Assembly (NCBI GenBank): GCA_023434025.1
Contig: JAEYTL010000028.1
Coordinates: 124,001-188,000 of the forward strand
Direction: 5' to 3'
DNA from: Bacteroidota bacterium
Lineage (GTDB): Bacteria; Bacteroidota; Bacteroidia; Flavobacteriales; Flavobacteriaceae
Length of the DNA stretch: 64,000 nt
Every line of letters begins with the position of its first letter. Positions within the stretch are counted from its first letter, which is position 1. The notes beneath the pieces were generated by a model. The model saw only the letters and a list, made by a program, of their open reading frames with translations, searched no databases and was not told where the DNA came from. Of the stretch, positions 1 to 8,811 are shown piece after piece. The translations under genes and the position numbers were made by a program.

Positions 1-729
1 GCAATAAGTTCCGGAATTAGAATTCCGAAAGGAACATTAATTGCCGGTTCCCGTTTAAAAGGGAGTATAAGACTTTCGAACGGTATTGCTTTAACATCCA
101 GTAGTTTAAAAGGCGAAATCAGTATAGGTGACTCTTCTAAAATAATGAATAGTATTTTAAAAGGAGAGATTCAAATCGGTCCTCATAATAAAATTCAGGG
201 GGCTGCACTTTTAGGGAAAATTAAAACAGGCAGTTATACTTCTCTTTGGGGACCTAATTTAGATATTCATGCTAACAATGAAGCCGGCGTTGAAATTGGT
301 AATTTTTGCTCCATAGCCCGTAATGTTAGTTTTCAATCGTTCAATCATAATTTTAAAAAACCGACCAGCTATTTTATCGGTCAGAATTTCTTTAAAGAAA
401 AATGGGAGAATGAAAAAGTTTGCAAAGGGGATATTGTATTAGAGAATGATGTATGGGTTGGAGCTCATTCGGTTGTGCTGGGTGGAGTTACAATTCAAAA
501 CGGAGCGGTTGTAGCTGCCAACAGTGTAGTGACCAGAGATGTGCCGGCTTTTGCTATTGTGGCCGGTAGTCCGGCAAAAATTATCGGTTACCGGTTTGAA
601 CCTCATATCATCCGTCAGTTTCAGGAACTGGCCTGGTGGAATTGGTCGGGAGAGATGATTAAAAAGAATAAATCATTTTTTGAGCAGGAAGTTACTGAAG
701 CATCATTAAATCAAATTATCCATGACTAA
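1..729 (+). CDS. Hexapeptide-repeat (LbH) acetyltransferase, 5' end outside window
   Basis: The reading frame is open from base 1, so the gene begins upstream; the first ATG in view (145) is internal because hexapeptide-like turns continue before it. Isoleucine-rich left-handed beta-helix repeats run through the protein, followed by a xenobiotic-acetyltransferase-type end: GAHSVVLGGV, AANSVVTRDVP, AIVAGSPAKII and a Trp-rich AWWNW tail. Such enzymes move an acetyl group from acetyl-CoA to a sugar or amino-sugar in the cytoplasm. Its stop overlaps the next glycosyltransferase start by 8 bp, so it belongs to the polysaccharide operon. The acceptor sugar cannot be told from sequence. Confidence 0.85.
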   Translation, partial: AISSGIRIPKGTLIAGSRLKGSIRLSNGIALTSSSLKGEISIGDSSKIMNSILKGEIQIGPHNKIQGAALLGKIKTGSYTSLWGPNLDIHANNEAGVEIGNFCSIARNVSFQSFNHNFKKPTSYFIGQNFFKEKWENEKVCKGDIVLENDVWVGAHSVVLGGVTIQNGAVVAANSVVTRDVPAFAIVAGSPAKIIGYRFEPHIIRQFQELAWWNWSGEMIKKNKSFFEQEVTEASLNQIIHD

Positions 730-1696
730 TGGTCTGGTTTCCATTATAATACCGGCATTCAACAGAGCTCATTTGATAGAGGAGACGCTTGAAAGCATCG
801 TGCTGCAGACCTATCAAAACTGGGAATGCATTGTTGTAGATGACGGTTCAACGGATTTAACAGAGCAGGTTGTTAATGGTTTTTCTAAAAAAGATACAAG
901 AATAAAGTTCTTTAAACGGCCTCAGAGTATTAGTAAAGGAGCCAATTCATGCCGTAATTACGGATTTGAATTAAGCAGGGGTGAATACATCAATTGGTTT
1001 GATAGTGACGATGTTATGTTGGAAAATTTTTTAGCGGACAAGATGAAAGCTTTCACACCTGAAGTTCAGTTTGTAATTTGTTCAGGCTGTTATTGGTATC
1101 CGGAAACGGACACAAAAACAATTTTAAAACTCCAAAGCACAGAGAACTTATTTGCGGATTACGCTTTGTGGAAACTGGAGATTATCACCAATTCTGTTTT
1201 GTTTAAAAGAAACTTTTTACTCGGTAAAGAGTTGTTTAACCCTAAGATGAAAAGAGGACAAGAGGCCGAATTTTTCAGCCGTCTTTTTTTTAATTGCCCG
1301 CCAAGTCAGTTTAATATCATTTCGCATACAAATTTCCTGTACAGGCAACATGACGATTCAAAATCGTCTAAAAATAAAGAATATAATAAGGGTTATAAAG
1401 AATCATTGCTTTTTTACCTCCTTGAAAATTTTAAGAGAAGTGAGCAAATCAGATCATCAGAATTACTTGCTTTTTTTTACGATAAATTGATCAAATTAAT
1501 TATTTCTAGCAATAGCAATCAGCATAAAGAAGTAACGTTGTCGATTATTAATGATTTTTACCCAAGGTTAAAAAAATATGATAAACTGAAAGCGTTTGAA
1601 CTAATCGTATTAGGACGATTGATGTATTTCTTCAATAAATCGCCGCAAATGTTAAGAAACAGATGGCTTAAATTTAAATTTAACTGGAATGAATAG
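722..1696 (+). CDS. Family 2 glycosyltransferase
   Basis: A GT-A fold opens at residue 6 (SIIIPAFNRAHLIEETLESI), with VDDGSTD as nucleotide-binding acid and FDSDD as the DxD metal motif near residue 95. It should transfer a nucleotide-activated sugar to a growing lipid-linked oligosaccharide at the inner face of the inner membrane. Length (324 aa) is normal. Starts and stops overlap by 8 bp at both ends, implying translational coupling. It shares the segment CRNYGFE and surrounding residues with the next gene, so the two look like tandem duplicates that have diverged. Donor and acceptor are unknown. Confidence 0.9.
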   Translation: MTNGLVSIIIPAFNRAHLIEETLESIVLQTYQNWECIVVDDGSTDLTEQVVNGFSKKDTRIKFFKRPQSISKGANSCRNYGFELSRGEYINWFDSDDVMLENFLADKMKAFTPEVQFVICSGCYWYPETDTKTILKLQSTENLFADYALWKLEIITNSVLFKRNFLLGKELFNPKMKRGQEAEFFSRLFFNCPPSQFNIISHTNFLYRQHDDSKSSKNKEYNKGYKESLLFYLLENFKRSEQIRSSELLAFFYDKLIKLIISSNSNQHKEVTLSIINDFYPRLKKYDKLKAFELIVLGRLMYFFNKSPQMLRNRWLKFKFNWNE

Positions 1697-2630
1697 CCTG
1701 ATCTCTATCATTATTCCGGCTTACAATCGGGCAGATTTGATTATTTCAACGCTCGAAAGTATACGTAATCAGACCTTTCCGCAGTTTGAGTGTTTGATTG
1801 TAGATGATGGTTCGGAAGATGAAACCGAACAGGTAGTGTCGGAGTTTATGGAATCGGACAGTCGTTTTCTGTTCTATAAGAGACCTGCAGGTAGCATAAA
1901 AGGCCCTAATGCATGCCGGAATTACGGGTTTGAAAAAGCTAAGGGTGATTTTATTTATTTTTTTGACAGCGATGATTTTTTAAAGCCACATGCTTTGGAA
2001 ACGTATATCGCCAATTTTGATACAAATACAGACGGTGTGCTCGCCCGGGTTGAACGTGTTGATCGCTTAACCGGAATTTTACAGGATATCAATACAATCG
2101 AATCGGATAATTTGATTGAAGATTATTTTACGTATAAAGTCTGCTATTTTGTGTGTGGCATACTGTGGAGGAAGTCTTTTTTAGATAAACAGGATGAACT
2201 TTTTGATGAATCAATCAGCAACCATGATGAATGGGATTTTAATTTGAGAATGATTTATGCAGAGCCAAAAATCATCAGAATAAAAGAAGTTTTGGTAACT
2301 TATTTTCAGTACCAAGATTCATTTAAAAATGAGATTAAAAAAGGGAATGATTTTGAAATAAACTCTGCTTTTGAAGCAAAATTTAAACATTTGGATCTGC
2401 TGGTCAAACTAAATCCTGCAGAAAAAAACAGATACACCAGTCATATAGCGGATTCCTATATAAAAACGGTAAGGAATAAACTGATTCATGGTCAGAACAA
2501 TTGGTTTACCTATTATAAGTCTGCTGTTTATTTAAAATTTAAAACAAACTCCTTGGTACCCGTTATTAAATTAACTTTTGGAGTTATTTCGTTTAAAATT
2601 TTTGGAAAAGGATATTCTTTATTTAAATAA
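1689..2630 (+). CDS. Family 2 glycosyltransferase
   Basis: 313 aa with the GT2 start SIIIPAYNRADLI, VDDGSEDET and the DxD-type FDSDDFL. It resembles its upstream neighbour along the first 110 residues (KRP, KG.NACRNYGFE), supporting tandem duplication. A 99-bp gap follows, the first break in tight packing, which may carry a secondary promoter for the next gene. Role inferred: addition of one sugar of the repeat unit. Confidence 0.9.
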   Translation: MNSLISIIIPAYNRADLIISTLESIRNQTFPQFECLIVDDGSEDETEQVVSEFMESDSRFLFYKRPAGSIKGPNACRNYGFEKAKGDFIYFFDSDDFLKPHALETYIANFDTNTDGVLARVERVDRLTGILQDINTIESDNLIEDYFTYKVCYFVCGILWRKSFLDKQDELFDESISNHDEWDFNLRMIYAEPKIIRIKEVLVTYFQYQDSFKNEIKKGNDFEINSAFEAKFKHLDLLVKLNPAEKNRYTSHIADSYIKTVRNKLIHGQNNWFTYYKSAVYLKFKTNSLVPVIKLTFGVISFKIFGKGYSLFK

Positions 2631-2729
2631 ATTTATATCAAATTATTAAAATGGTTAATTGATTGATAATAATATATAATAAAAAACCTATTTTTACATT
2701 CCAGCCAATAAGAAGATTTTTTTGAATCA

Positions 2730-3989
2730 ATGATGAAAAACCAGAGGATTTTAGTAATAGTAACTGTTTTTCCTTCTGTTACGGAGACTTTTATTTTAAA
2801 TCAAATCACGGATTTGATTGATAGAGGAAATGATGTAACGGTATTCACATATAATAAATCAAGTGACTGTGTTGTCCATCAGCTTTTTACAGACTACAAG
2901 TTGGGTAGAAAAACCATTACTCATTTTAAAAATCATAAAAATAAATGGTTGGTATTCAGAAATGCTTTTCTGTTTTTTAGAAAATACAGAGAAAAGCTGG
3001 ATGTAAAAAAAATCATTTTATTGTTGAATCCGGTTATGTTCAAAGAAAATTTAAAAAAAATAAAGATTTACTATGACCTGCCTGTTTTGCTTTTTAAAGA
3101 TAGTTTCGACATAGTGCATTGTCATTTCGGATTCAATGGTAAAAAAATAGCAGATGCATATAAAGCAGGAGTCTGCACTTATCCTAAAGCTGTTTTATCT
3201 TTTCACGGATCAGATCTGACTCCATCTAAAGTTGAGTATTATAAAGAATTATACAAAGATGTCTTTACATATTTTAATGCCTATACGGTGAATTCAACCT
3301 ATCTCAAAGATATTTTATTAAGCGTTAATCCTTTTCTCAAAAATTACTTTTTAGTTCCGGAAGGGTTTAAAAAAGAAAACCTTGCATCACACCTGCTTGT
3401 TGAAAAAAATGAAACAGTTTATGATATTGTATTTTGTGGCAGGCTAATCAATTGGAAAGGACCGGACAGAGCCATCCGGATAGTCAAAAAAATGATGGAT
3501 CTTGGTTGTACTGAACTTCGTTTGCACCTGATAGGTGATGGCGATTTGATGCCAGTCTTAAAAATTCTGGCAGGTGAATTAGCCATTTCCGGTCATGTTG
3601 TCTTTCATGGTTCAATGACACAGGAAAATGTGTTCAGAATAATGGCAGGTGCATCTGTATTTTTACTGCCCGGGATTGCCGATAAGAATACATTGCGTTC
3701 AGAGGCACAAGGATTAGTGCTTCAGGAAGCTCAGTTTTTTAAATTACCGGTCATCACTTCTGATGTGGGCGGCATTAAATATGGAATGATTCCGGATGAA
3801 ACAGGGTTTTTAATAGAAAGTGAAAACGAAAGTGAGTTTGTAGAAAAATTAATTTTATTATACAAAAACCCTCAATTGAGGGCGGAAATGGGCGAAAAAG
3901 GTCATAAGTTTGTCTTAAAAGAGTTTGAAAGTAAAATTGTTGGGGAAAAGCTGTTAAAAGTTTTTGATTACAAAGTGTGTTATGACTAA
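2730..3989 (+). CDS. Family 4 glycosyltransferase
   Basis: 419 aa, GT-B fold. The C-terminal half has the donor-binding features of GT4: VFCGRLINWKGPDRAI at about 235, HLIGDGDLMP, and the E-x7-E-type segment SEAQGLVLQEAQ, followed by VITSDVGGIKYG. ATG codons at 2730 and 2733 are both possible starts. A weak promoter-like TTG (2663-2665) with TATTTTTA (2689-2696) lies upstream, spacer 23. The stop codon overlaps the ATG of a 17-codon stub that looks like a broken methyltransferase gene. Confidence 0.88.
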   Translation: MMKNQRILVIVTVFPSVTETFILNQITDLIDRGNDVTVFTYNKSSDCVVHQLFTDYKLGRKTITHFKNHKNKWLVFRNAFLFFRKYREKLDVKKIILLLNPVMFKENLKKIKIYYDLPVLLFKDSFDIVHCHFGFNGKKIADAYKAGVCTYPKAVLSFHGSDLTPSKVEYYKELYKDVFTYFNAYTVNSTYLKDILLSVNPFLKNYFLVPEGFKKENLASHLLVEKNETVYDIVFCGRLINWKGPDRAIRIVKKMMDLGCTELRLHLIGDGDLMPVLKILAGELAISGHVVFHGSMTQENVFRIMAGASVFLLPGIADKNTLRSEAQGLVLQEAQFFKLPVITSDVGGIKYGMIPDETGFLIESENESEFVEKLILLYKNPQLRAEMGEKGHKFVLKEFESKIVGEKLLKVFDYKVCYD

Positions 3990-4035
3990 ATTAACCACAA
4001 AAGAATACTGGGAAAGATATTATGAAAACCAATAA
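3982..4035 (+). pseudogene. 17-codon stub resembling a SAM-methyltransferase N-terminus
   Basis: An ATG at 3982 overlaps the upstream glycosyltransferase stop in the manner of the coupled genes in this cluster, and reads MTKLTTKEYWERYYENQ before TAA at 4033. TTKEYWE-type beginnings are common in class I SAM-dependent methyltransferases of polysaccharide clusters, from memory of the family. The same frame stays open for 15 more codons after the stop (to TAA at 4081-4083), then is lost. I infer the 5' remnant of a gene removed when the AT-rich segment to the right was inserted. A chance short ORF remains possible. Confidence 0.5.
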
Positions 4036-4294
4036 TCCATAAAGGTCAGATTAAATCAACAGTTTCCACTTACCAATGAATAATTTTTTTGAAAACTTTC
4101 ATAGTAATAAACTTTCTATTATAAAAAATGAGTATTTTTGGATAATTTCCATCTAGTGTCTATATAAAAGAGTAATTTAATGCAAAAAATAATATTCAAA
4201 ATCACCTTGTATTGTTATACATTTTTTTGAATAGATATAAATAAATAGATTTTCTAAATTTTTTCAGAAATTATAATTTCAATTTTAAAAATTA
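4036..4294. other. AT-rich intergenic segment after the stub
   Basis: About 260 bp without a recognisable gene, richer in A/T than the genes to the left. It sits exactly at the proposed replacement junction. A loose promoter-like pair (TTG at 4227-4229, TAGATTTT at 4246-4253, spacer 16) could serve the asparagine-synthetase gene, but the match is weak. No hairpin followed by a T-run and no clear terminal repeat was seen. Confidence 0.4.
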
Positions 4295-6133
4295 ATGTGT
4301 GGATTTTTAGGAGAATTATCAAGTAGGTTGTCAAGTGTTGATGATTTTAAAAAGCTTTTAGATTTAAGTGTTCATCGAGGGCCTGATCAACAAGGTTTCT
4401 GGAGAAACCATTGTTGTCAATTAGGATTTAATCGGCTTTCTATTATTGATACCTCTGAGAATGGTAGTCAACCAATTGTAAGCCCTTCAAAAAGATTTGC
4501 ACTAGTTTTTAATGGAGAGGTTTATAATTACAAAGAAATTCAGAAAAAGTTTAATATAAAAGATTCTGATTTACGTTCTGATTCTGACTCTGAGATTTTA
4601 GCACATCTTGTTGATATAATATCGATTGAAAGCTTTGCAGAGGAATTAAATGGAATGTTTGCAATAGCTATCTATGATATTGAAAACAATTGTATATATT
4701 TAATAAGAGATTTTGCAGGAATTAAACCATTATTTTACGGGATTCATCCTGAAGGGATTGTTTTTGCTTCTCAGTTTGATCAAATATTTTGTCATTCTTT
4801 TTTTAAAAATAAAGAACTAAGGCCAGAAATAATGAAGGAATATTTTGGTTTAGGTTATATGCAAGCACCTAATACGATATTTGAAAATATCTATCAAGTA
4901 AAACCCGGAGAAATTATAAAATGGGATTTTAATAATAAAAGTGTTATTTCAAAATCAGAATATAGTAGTTGGATTATTAATTCTGTCTACCCTGAGACAG
5001 ATGAAAGAACAACACTGATGTTCTCTGAAATTTTTTCTGATGTAGTAAAGAGTCAATTATTTGCAGATGTCCCTGTGGCTAGTTTTTTAAGTGGAGGAAT
5101 TGATAGCCCGTTAGTAACTACTTTTTCTAAAAAATATAAAGAAGATATAATAGCTTTTACTTTTGGGGTAAATGATCATAAGTTTGATGAAAGTGAAATC
5201 GCAAAAATAATTGCCAAAGAAATAAAAGTAAAGCAAGTAGTCGAAAAAGTTAAAAATGAAGAGTTTTTAGACATAATTGAAGAGCATTTCAGTTTTTTTA
5301 GTGAGCCTTTTGGAGATTATAGTTCTGTGCCTACTTTTTTAATTACAAAGAAAGCAAAAAAACTAGCAACGGTAATGTTGTCAGGTGATGGAGGGGATGA
5401 ACTATTTTGGGGGTATCCAAGATTTACCAAGTCTATTGGTCACTTTAGATGGTTTAAATTGCCATTATATATTAGAAAGATAGTGTTGCCTTTTTATCGT
5501 AAACTTTACCCGTCAACTTCAAGTGCTATTGATAAAATTGATAAATTTGAAGCATGGATTTTAAATAAACAAATTCATTTTTCAAGTTTAGAAAAGCTTA
5601 TGCCAAATACGAGTTTATCTGAGGATTTAGTAAAAATATATCAGTTTCGGAATGATAGTAGTAAAGTAGAGGCTTTAGTATATTTAAAGCAAAATGAATT
5701 TTATGCTCATATGCAAAAGGTTTTAAGGAAAGTTGATTTAATGAGTATGGCAAATAGTTTGGAGGTAAGAGTTCCGTTCTTAGATAAAAAAATCATAAAT
5801 TTCAGTAATTTGATTTTACCTCAGTTAGGTATAAAACACAAAAAAGAAAAATATATTTTAAAACAAACTTTACGAATGTTTGTTAAAGATGAAGTAATTA
5901 ACCTTCCTAAGAAAGGATTTTCTATTCCGATTGACACTATCCTAAGAAATGAATTAAAAGAGGATGTAGAGAAGACATTGTTGAAAGAAACTTTTTATGG
6001 AGAAAAATATATAGAAAGCGAAGTACTTAAAAGTGTTGTAATAAATTATCTAACTAAAAACAAAGGAAATGGATGGGAGATATGGCATTTATATGCATGG
6101 CAAAAATGGGCTAAAAAATACAATTTATCTTAA
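4295..6133 (+). CDS. AsnB-type glutamine-dependent amidotransferase of the polysaccharide locus
   Basis: 612 aa, both domains intact. Cys2 follows the initiator Met (MCGFLGELS), the Ntn glutaminase nucleophile; FNGEVYNY near 72-79 and SDSE near 97-100 complete the glutamine pocket. The synthetase domain has the PPi loop SGGIDS (266-271). Family members make asparagine; in O-antigen and capsule loci, homologues are thought to amidate uronic acids. Placement among glycosyltransferases favours sugar amidation, but free asparagine synthesis is not excluded. Codons are visibly more A/T-rich than in flanking genes. Confidence 0.85.
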   Translation: MCGFLGELSSRLSSVDDFKKLLDLSVHRGPDQQGFWRNHCCQLGFNRLSIIDTSENGSQPIVSPSKRFALVFNGEVYNYKEIQKKFNIKDSDLRSDSDSEILAHLVDIISIESFAEELNGMFAIAIYDIENNCIYLIRDFAGIKPLFYGIHPEGIVFASQFDQIFCHSFFKNKELRPEIMKEYFGLGYMQAPNTIFENIYQVKPGEIIKWDFNNKSVISKSEYSSWIINSVYPETDERTTLMFSEIFSDVVKSQLFADVPVASFLSGGIDSPLVTTFSKKYKEDIIAFTFGVNDHKFDESEIAKIIAKEIKVKQVVEKVKNEEFLDIIEEHFSFFSEPFGDYSSVPTFLITKKAKKLATVMLSGDGGDELFWGYPRFTKSIGHFRWFKLPLYIRKIVLPFYRKLYPSTSSAIDKIDKFEAWILNKQIHFSSLEKLMPNTSLSEDLVKIYQFRNDSSKVEALVYLKQNEFYAHMQKVLRKVDLMSMANSLEVRVPFLDKKIINFSNLILPQLGIKHKKEKYILKQTLRMFVKDEVINLPKKGFSIPIDTILRNELKEDVEKTLLKETFYGEKYIESEVLKSVVINYLTKNKGNGWEIWHLYAWQKWAKKYNLS

Positions 6134-6163
6134 AAAATGACTTTTAAATAGAATTTATAAAAA

Positions 6164-6751
6164 ATGAACTTTAAACAGGTGAAATTAATTGTAAGAGTTC
6201 TTGTTTCAAAAATATTTATTTATTATTTATTTAAAAGATATGTAGTTCATAACAGTATTTTAAAAGAGGATATTATTCAGAATTTTAAAATTAGATCTTC
6301 TAAAGCAGAGGTTGAAAAGTTATATGTGAAGTTTAGTCATTTGTTGATTTATTATCCAGAATTTTCTTTTGTCTTTTTTTGGAGAATTCAGTCTGATTTT
6401 TTTCTTTGGAGGTGGTTGTTTAAGAATAAGGAGTTGTGTAAGATTTTTATTAGCTCTGAAGTTAGTGGAGGTTTGGTAGCCTACCATCCTTATGCTACCA
6501 TTATTAATGCCCAAAAAATAGGTAAAAATTTCATCTTTCGAAATAGTTTAACAATAGGTAATAAAAATAATGATAACAGACTTTTACCGGTAATCGGTGA
6601 TAATGTAGAAGTTGGTGCGAATGTGGTTATTATTGGTGATATTGAGATTGGAGATAATGTTATTATTGGTGCCGGTTCAGTGGTTGTAAAAAGCATACCT
6701 TCTAATAGTGTTGTGGCTGGTAATCCGGCTAAAATAATAAAAAGGTTATAA
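6164..6751 (+). CDS. Serine-acetyltransferase-like hexapeptide acyltransferase
   Basis: 195 aa. The first ~100 residues are helical and hydrophobic, as in SAT-like sugar acetyltransferases (WcaB type). From about residue 107 come hexapeptide turns: ATIINAQKIG, NVEVGANVVIIGDIEIGDN, IGAGSVVVKSIP and the terminal VVAGNPAKIIKRL. It probably O-acetylates a sugar of the glycan. It lies 30 bp after the amidotransferase gene, shares its high A/T content, and likely came with it. Confidence 0.8.
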   Translation: MNFKQVKLIVRVLVSKIFIYYLFKRYVVHNSILKEDIIQNFKIRSSKAEVEKLYVKFSHLLIYYPEFSFVFFWRIQSDFFLWRWLFKNKELCKIFISSEVSGGLVAYHPYATIINAQKIGKNFIFRNSLTIGNKNNDNRLLPVIGDNVEVGANVVIIGDIEIGDNVIIGAGSVVVKSIPSNSVVAGNPAKIIKRL

Positions 6752-6776
6752 TTGAATGAATGTGTAAAAAAATAAA

Positions 6777-7727
6777 ATGAAAAAAGTAAGTATAATTTCT
6801 CCGGTTTATAACGGAGCCAATTTTTTACCGTCATTCATCAAAAATTTGTTAGCCTACACTTTTCAGGATTTTGAAGTTATTTTTGTTGATAATAATTCTT
6901 CAGACAATTCGCTACAAATTCTACAATCTGAATTGTCAAAAACAAGCCTTGATTTTAAAATTTTTTCTGAAGAGAATCAGGGGTCAGGTTATACCAGAAA
7001 TAAAGGGCTCAAAAATGCTACCGGAAAGTATGTTATTTTTATTGATTGCGATGATTACATACATCCACAAAAATTAGAAGAGGATGTAAAGTTAATTGAA
7101 CAATTTGAAGTGGATTATGTGCTTTGTAGAACCCAAAGAATTTATACCGATGGCAGAACAATGCTTCAACCTTTGGAAGGTATAGAGGAAGGAATAATTG
7201 ATCCACCGAAAATAGGTTTAGTTTGGCTTACAAACTTTTTTTATCTTCAAGGTCCCGGAGCTGTTTTGGCAAAAAGAGAAGTTATTGAGTTTTTAGGAGG
7301 ATTTCATACTTCCAAAACCGGCCAAGATGCTTTTTTATACATAAAACTTGGCCTTTATGCAGAAGGATATTTTTATAATAAAGTTTATAATTTTTATTTA
7401 AGACATACAGATTCTACAATTTCAAAGCGAAATAGAGAAAAAGACGGAGTCTTAAAATCATACTTTAACCTGCGTAAGAACCTATTTTCAGATAATATTG
7501 TAAAAAATAATGTTCAGGCAATAAATATTTTACAAAAACAATTGAATGCCGATATATTAAAATTACACCATTCGGGACATGATCTGTCAGAATTAATAGA
7601 AGATTCCCGTTTAAAAGATTTTCAATTAAGTTCATTTTTATTCAATAAACTGAGCTTATTTCTGAATAGAAGAGTTTCTAAACCTAAATATAACCCATTT
7701 TACAGATTATGGCTCAGAGTAAAGTAA
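6777..7727 (+). CDS. Family 2 glycosyltransferase
   Basis: 316 aa. GT2 opening IISPVYNGANFLPSFI, VDNNSSDNS, and a DxD-type FIDCDDYIH near residue 95. Inference: adds one sugar to the lipid-linked intermediate at the inner membrane. The last 19 bp overlap the next gene, so the two are probably coupled. Confidence 0.9.
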   Translation: MKKVSIISPVYNGANFLPSFIKNLLAYTFQDFEVIFVDNNSSDNSLQILQSELSKTSLDFKIFSEENQGSGYTRNKGLKNATGKYVIFIDCDDYIHPQKLEEDVKLIEQFEVDYVLCRTQRIYTDGRTMLQPLEGIEEGIIDPPKIGLVWLTNFFYLQGPGAVLAKREVIEFLGGFHTSKTGQDAFLYIKLGLYAEGYFYNKVYNFYLRHTDSTISKRNREKDGVLKSYFNLRKNLFSDNIVKNNVQAINILQKQLNADILKLHHSGHDLSELIEDSRLKDFQLSSFLFNKLSLFLNRRVSKPKYNPFYRLWLRVK

Positions 7728-8806
7728 AAATTCTGTTTACAATTCCCAATTTTGATACGGCAGGAAGCGGTAAAGTACTTTATGATTTAGCCAAAAATTT
7801 AGACAGGGAAAAATTCGACGTTTCAATAGCTTGCCGAAATTCAAAAGGTAATTTTTTTAATGAAATAGTTTTGTTAAAATTACCTGTTTATTTTTTGGAG
7901 ATGACAACGGCTTACAAGCCTTATTTGACTTTTTTTTCCAGGGTTAAACCCTTTAAAAACTTTATAAAAGAGCATAAGTTTGACATTGTTCATTCCTGGC
8001 ATTGGAGTAGTGATTGGAGTGAGGTTGTAGCGGTACGTTTAGGTGGAACAAAATATATTTACACTAAAAAGGCAATGAGCTGGGGGAATGTACACTGGAA
8101 AATAAAAAGTTTTCTTTCCAATTTTATTATAACCATAAACCATGAAATGGTTCATTTTTTTCCATATAAAAAAAATCAAAAATTAATTCCATTAGGATTG
8201 GACACAAATTATTACAATCCGGATTTATTTGCAACAAAGCAAGAGAGTACTATTTTTAAAATAATTACTGTTGCAAATTTAGTTCCTGTTAAAGGTATTG
8301 AAATTATTATCAAAGCTCTGGATAAATTGAAAAACAAATCATTACATTTAACTGTTTTAGGAGATGACAGAGATCCTTATGCAAAAGAGTTGGAAAGATT
8401 AGTTGAGGTAATGAACTTGGAAGCTCAGGTACAGTTTTTAGGAAAAAAAACAGATGTCAGGCCATTTTTGGCTGATTCGGACTTATACATTATTCCTACC
8501 CTGAATGATTTACGAAAGGAAGGAATGCCGATGGCTTTGGTTGAGGCAATGAGTATGGCAAAACCAGTACTGGGATCGGATATTTCGGGAATAAATTATG
8601 TTTTAAACGATTTTCCGGACTATCTTTTTGAGGCCGGGAATTATATCGATTTAAGTAAGAAAATAGATTTTTTTTATAAAAAGAGTCAAAATGAAAGAGC
8701 AGTTATTGGTAAAAAACTGAGAAGTTATACTGTAAAAAATTATACGATTGAAAAATGTATACAGGAGCATGAGGCTTTATACATCAGCTTGAGTATGAAA
8801 AAATAA
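7709..8806 (+). CDS. Family 4 glycosyltransferase
   Basis: 365 aa GT-B enzyme. The N-terminal half shows the glycine-rich acceptor start FDTAGSGKVLYDLAKNL and IVHSWHWSSDW; the C-terminal half shows VANLVPVKGIEIIIKAL and the donor-site stretch EGMPMALVEAMSMAKPVLG. ATG 7709 lies inside the previous gene (19-bp overlap); good similarity from residue 5 onward makes it credible. Confidence 0.9.
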   Translation: MAQSKVKILFTIPNFDTAGSGKVLYDLAKNLDREKFDVSIACRNSKGNFFNEIVLLKLPVYFLEMTTAYKPYLTFFSRVKPFKNFIKEHKFDIVHSWHWSSDWSEVVAVRLGGTKYIYTKKAMSWGNVHWKIKSFLSNFIITINHEMVHFFPYKKNQKLIPLGLDTNYYNPDLFATKQESTIFKIITVANLVPVKGIEIIIKALDKLKNKSLHLTVLGDDRDPYAKELERLVEVMNLEAQVQFLGKKTDVRPFLADSDLYIIPTLNDLRKEGMPMALVEAMSMAKPVLGSDISGINYVLNDFPDYLFEAGNYIDLSKKIDFFYKKSQNERAVIGKKLRSYTVKNYTIEKCIQEHEALYISLSMKK

Positions 8807-8811
8807 AATTA

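Noticed and set aside
4295..6133. Calling the AsnB-like gene a housekeeping asparagine synthetase
   Set aside because: It is embedded between glycosyltransferase and acetyltransferase genes with shifted composition; glycan amidation is the better guess, though the reaction itself is not proven.
6490..6834. 114-codon minus-strand ORF over the acetyltransferase gene
   Set aside because: It is antisense to a clear hexapeptide-repeat coding sequence and its translation has no domain; it is a shadow frame.
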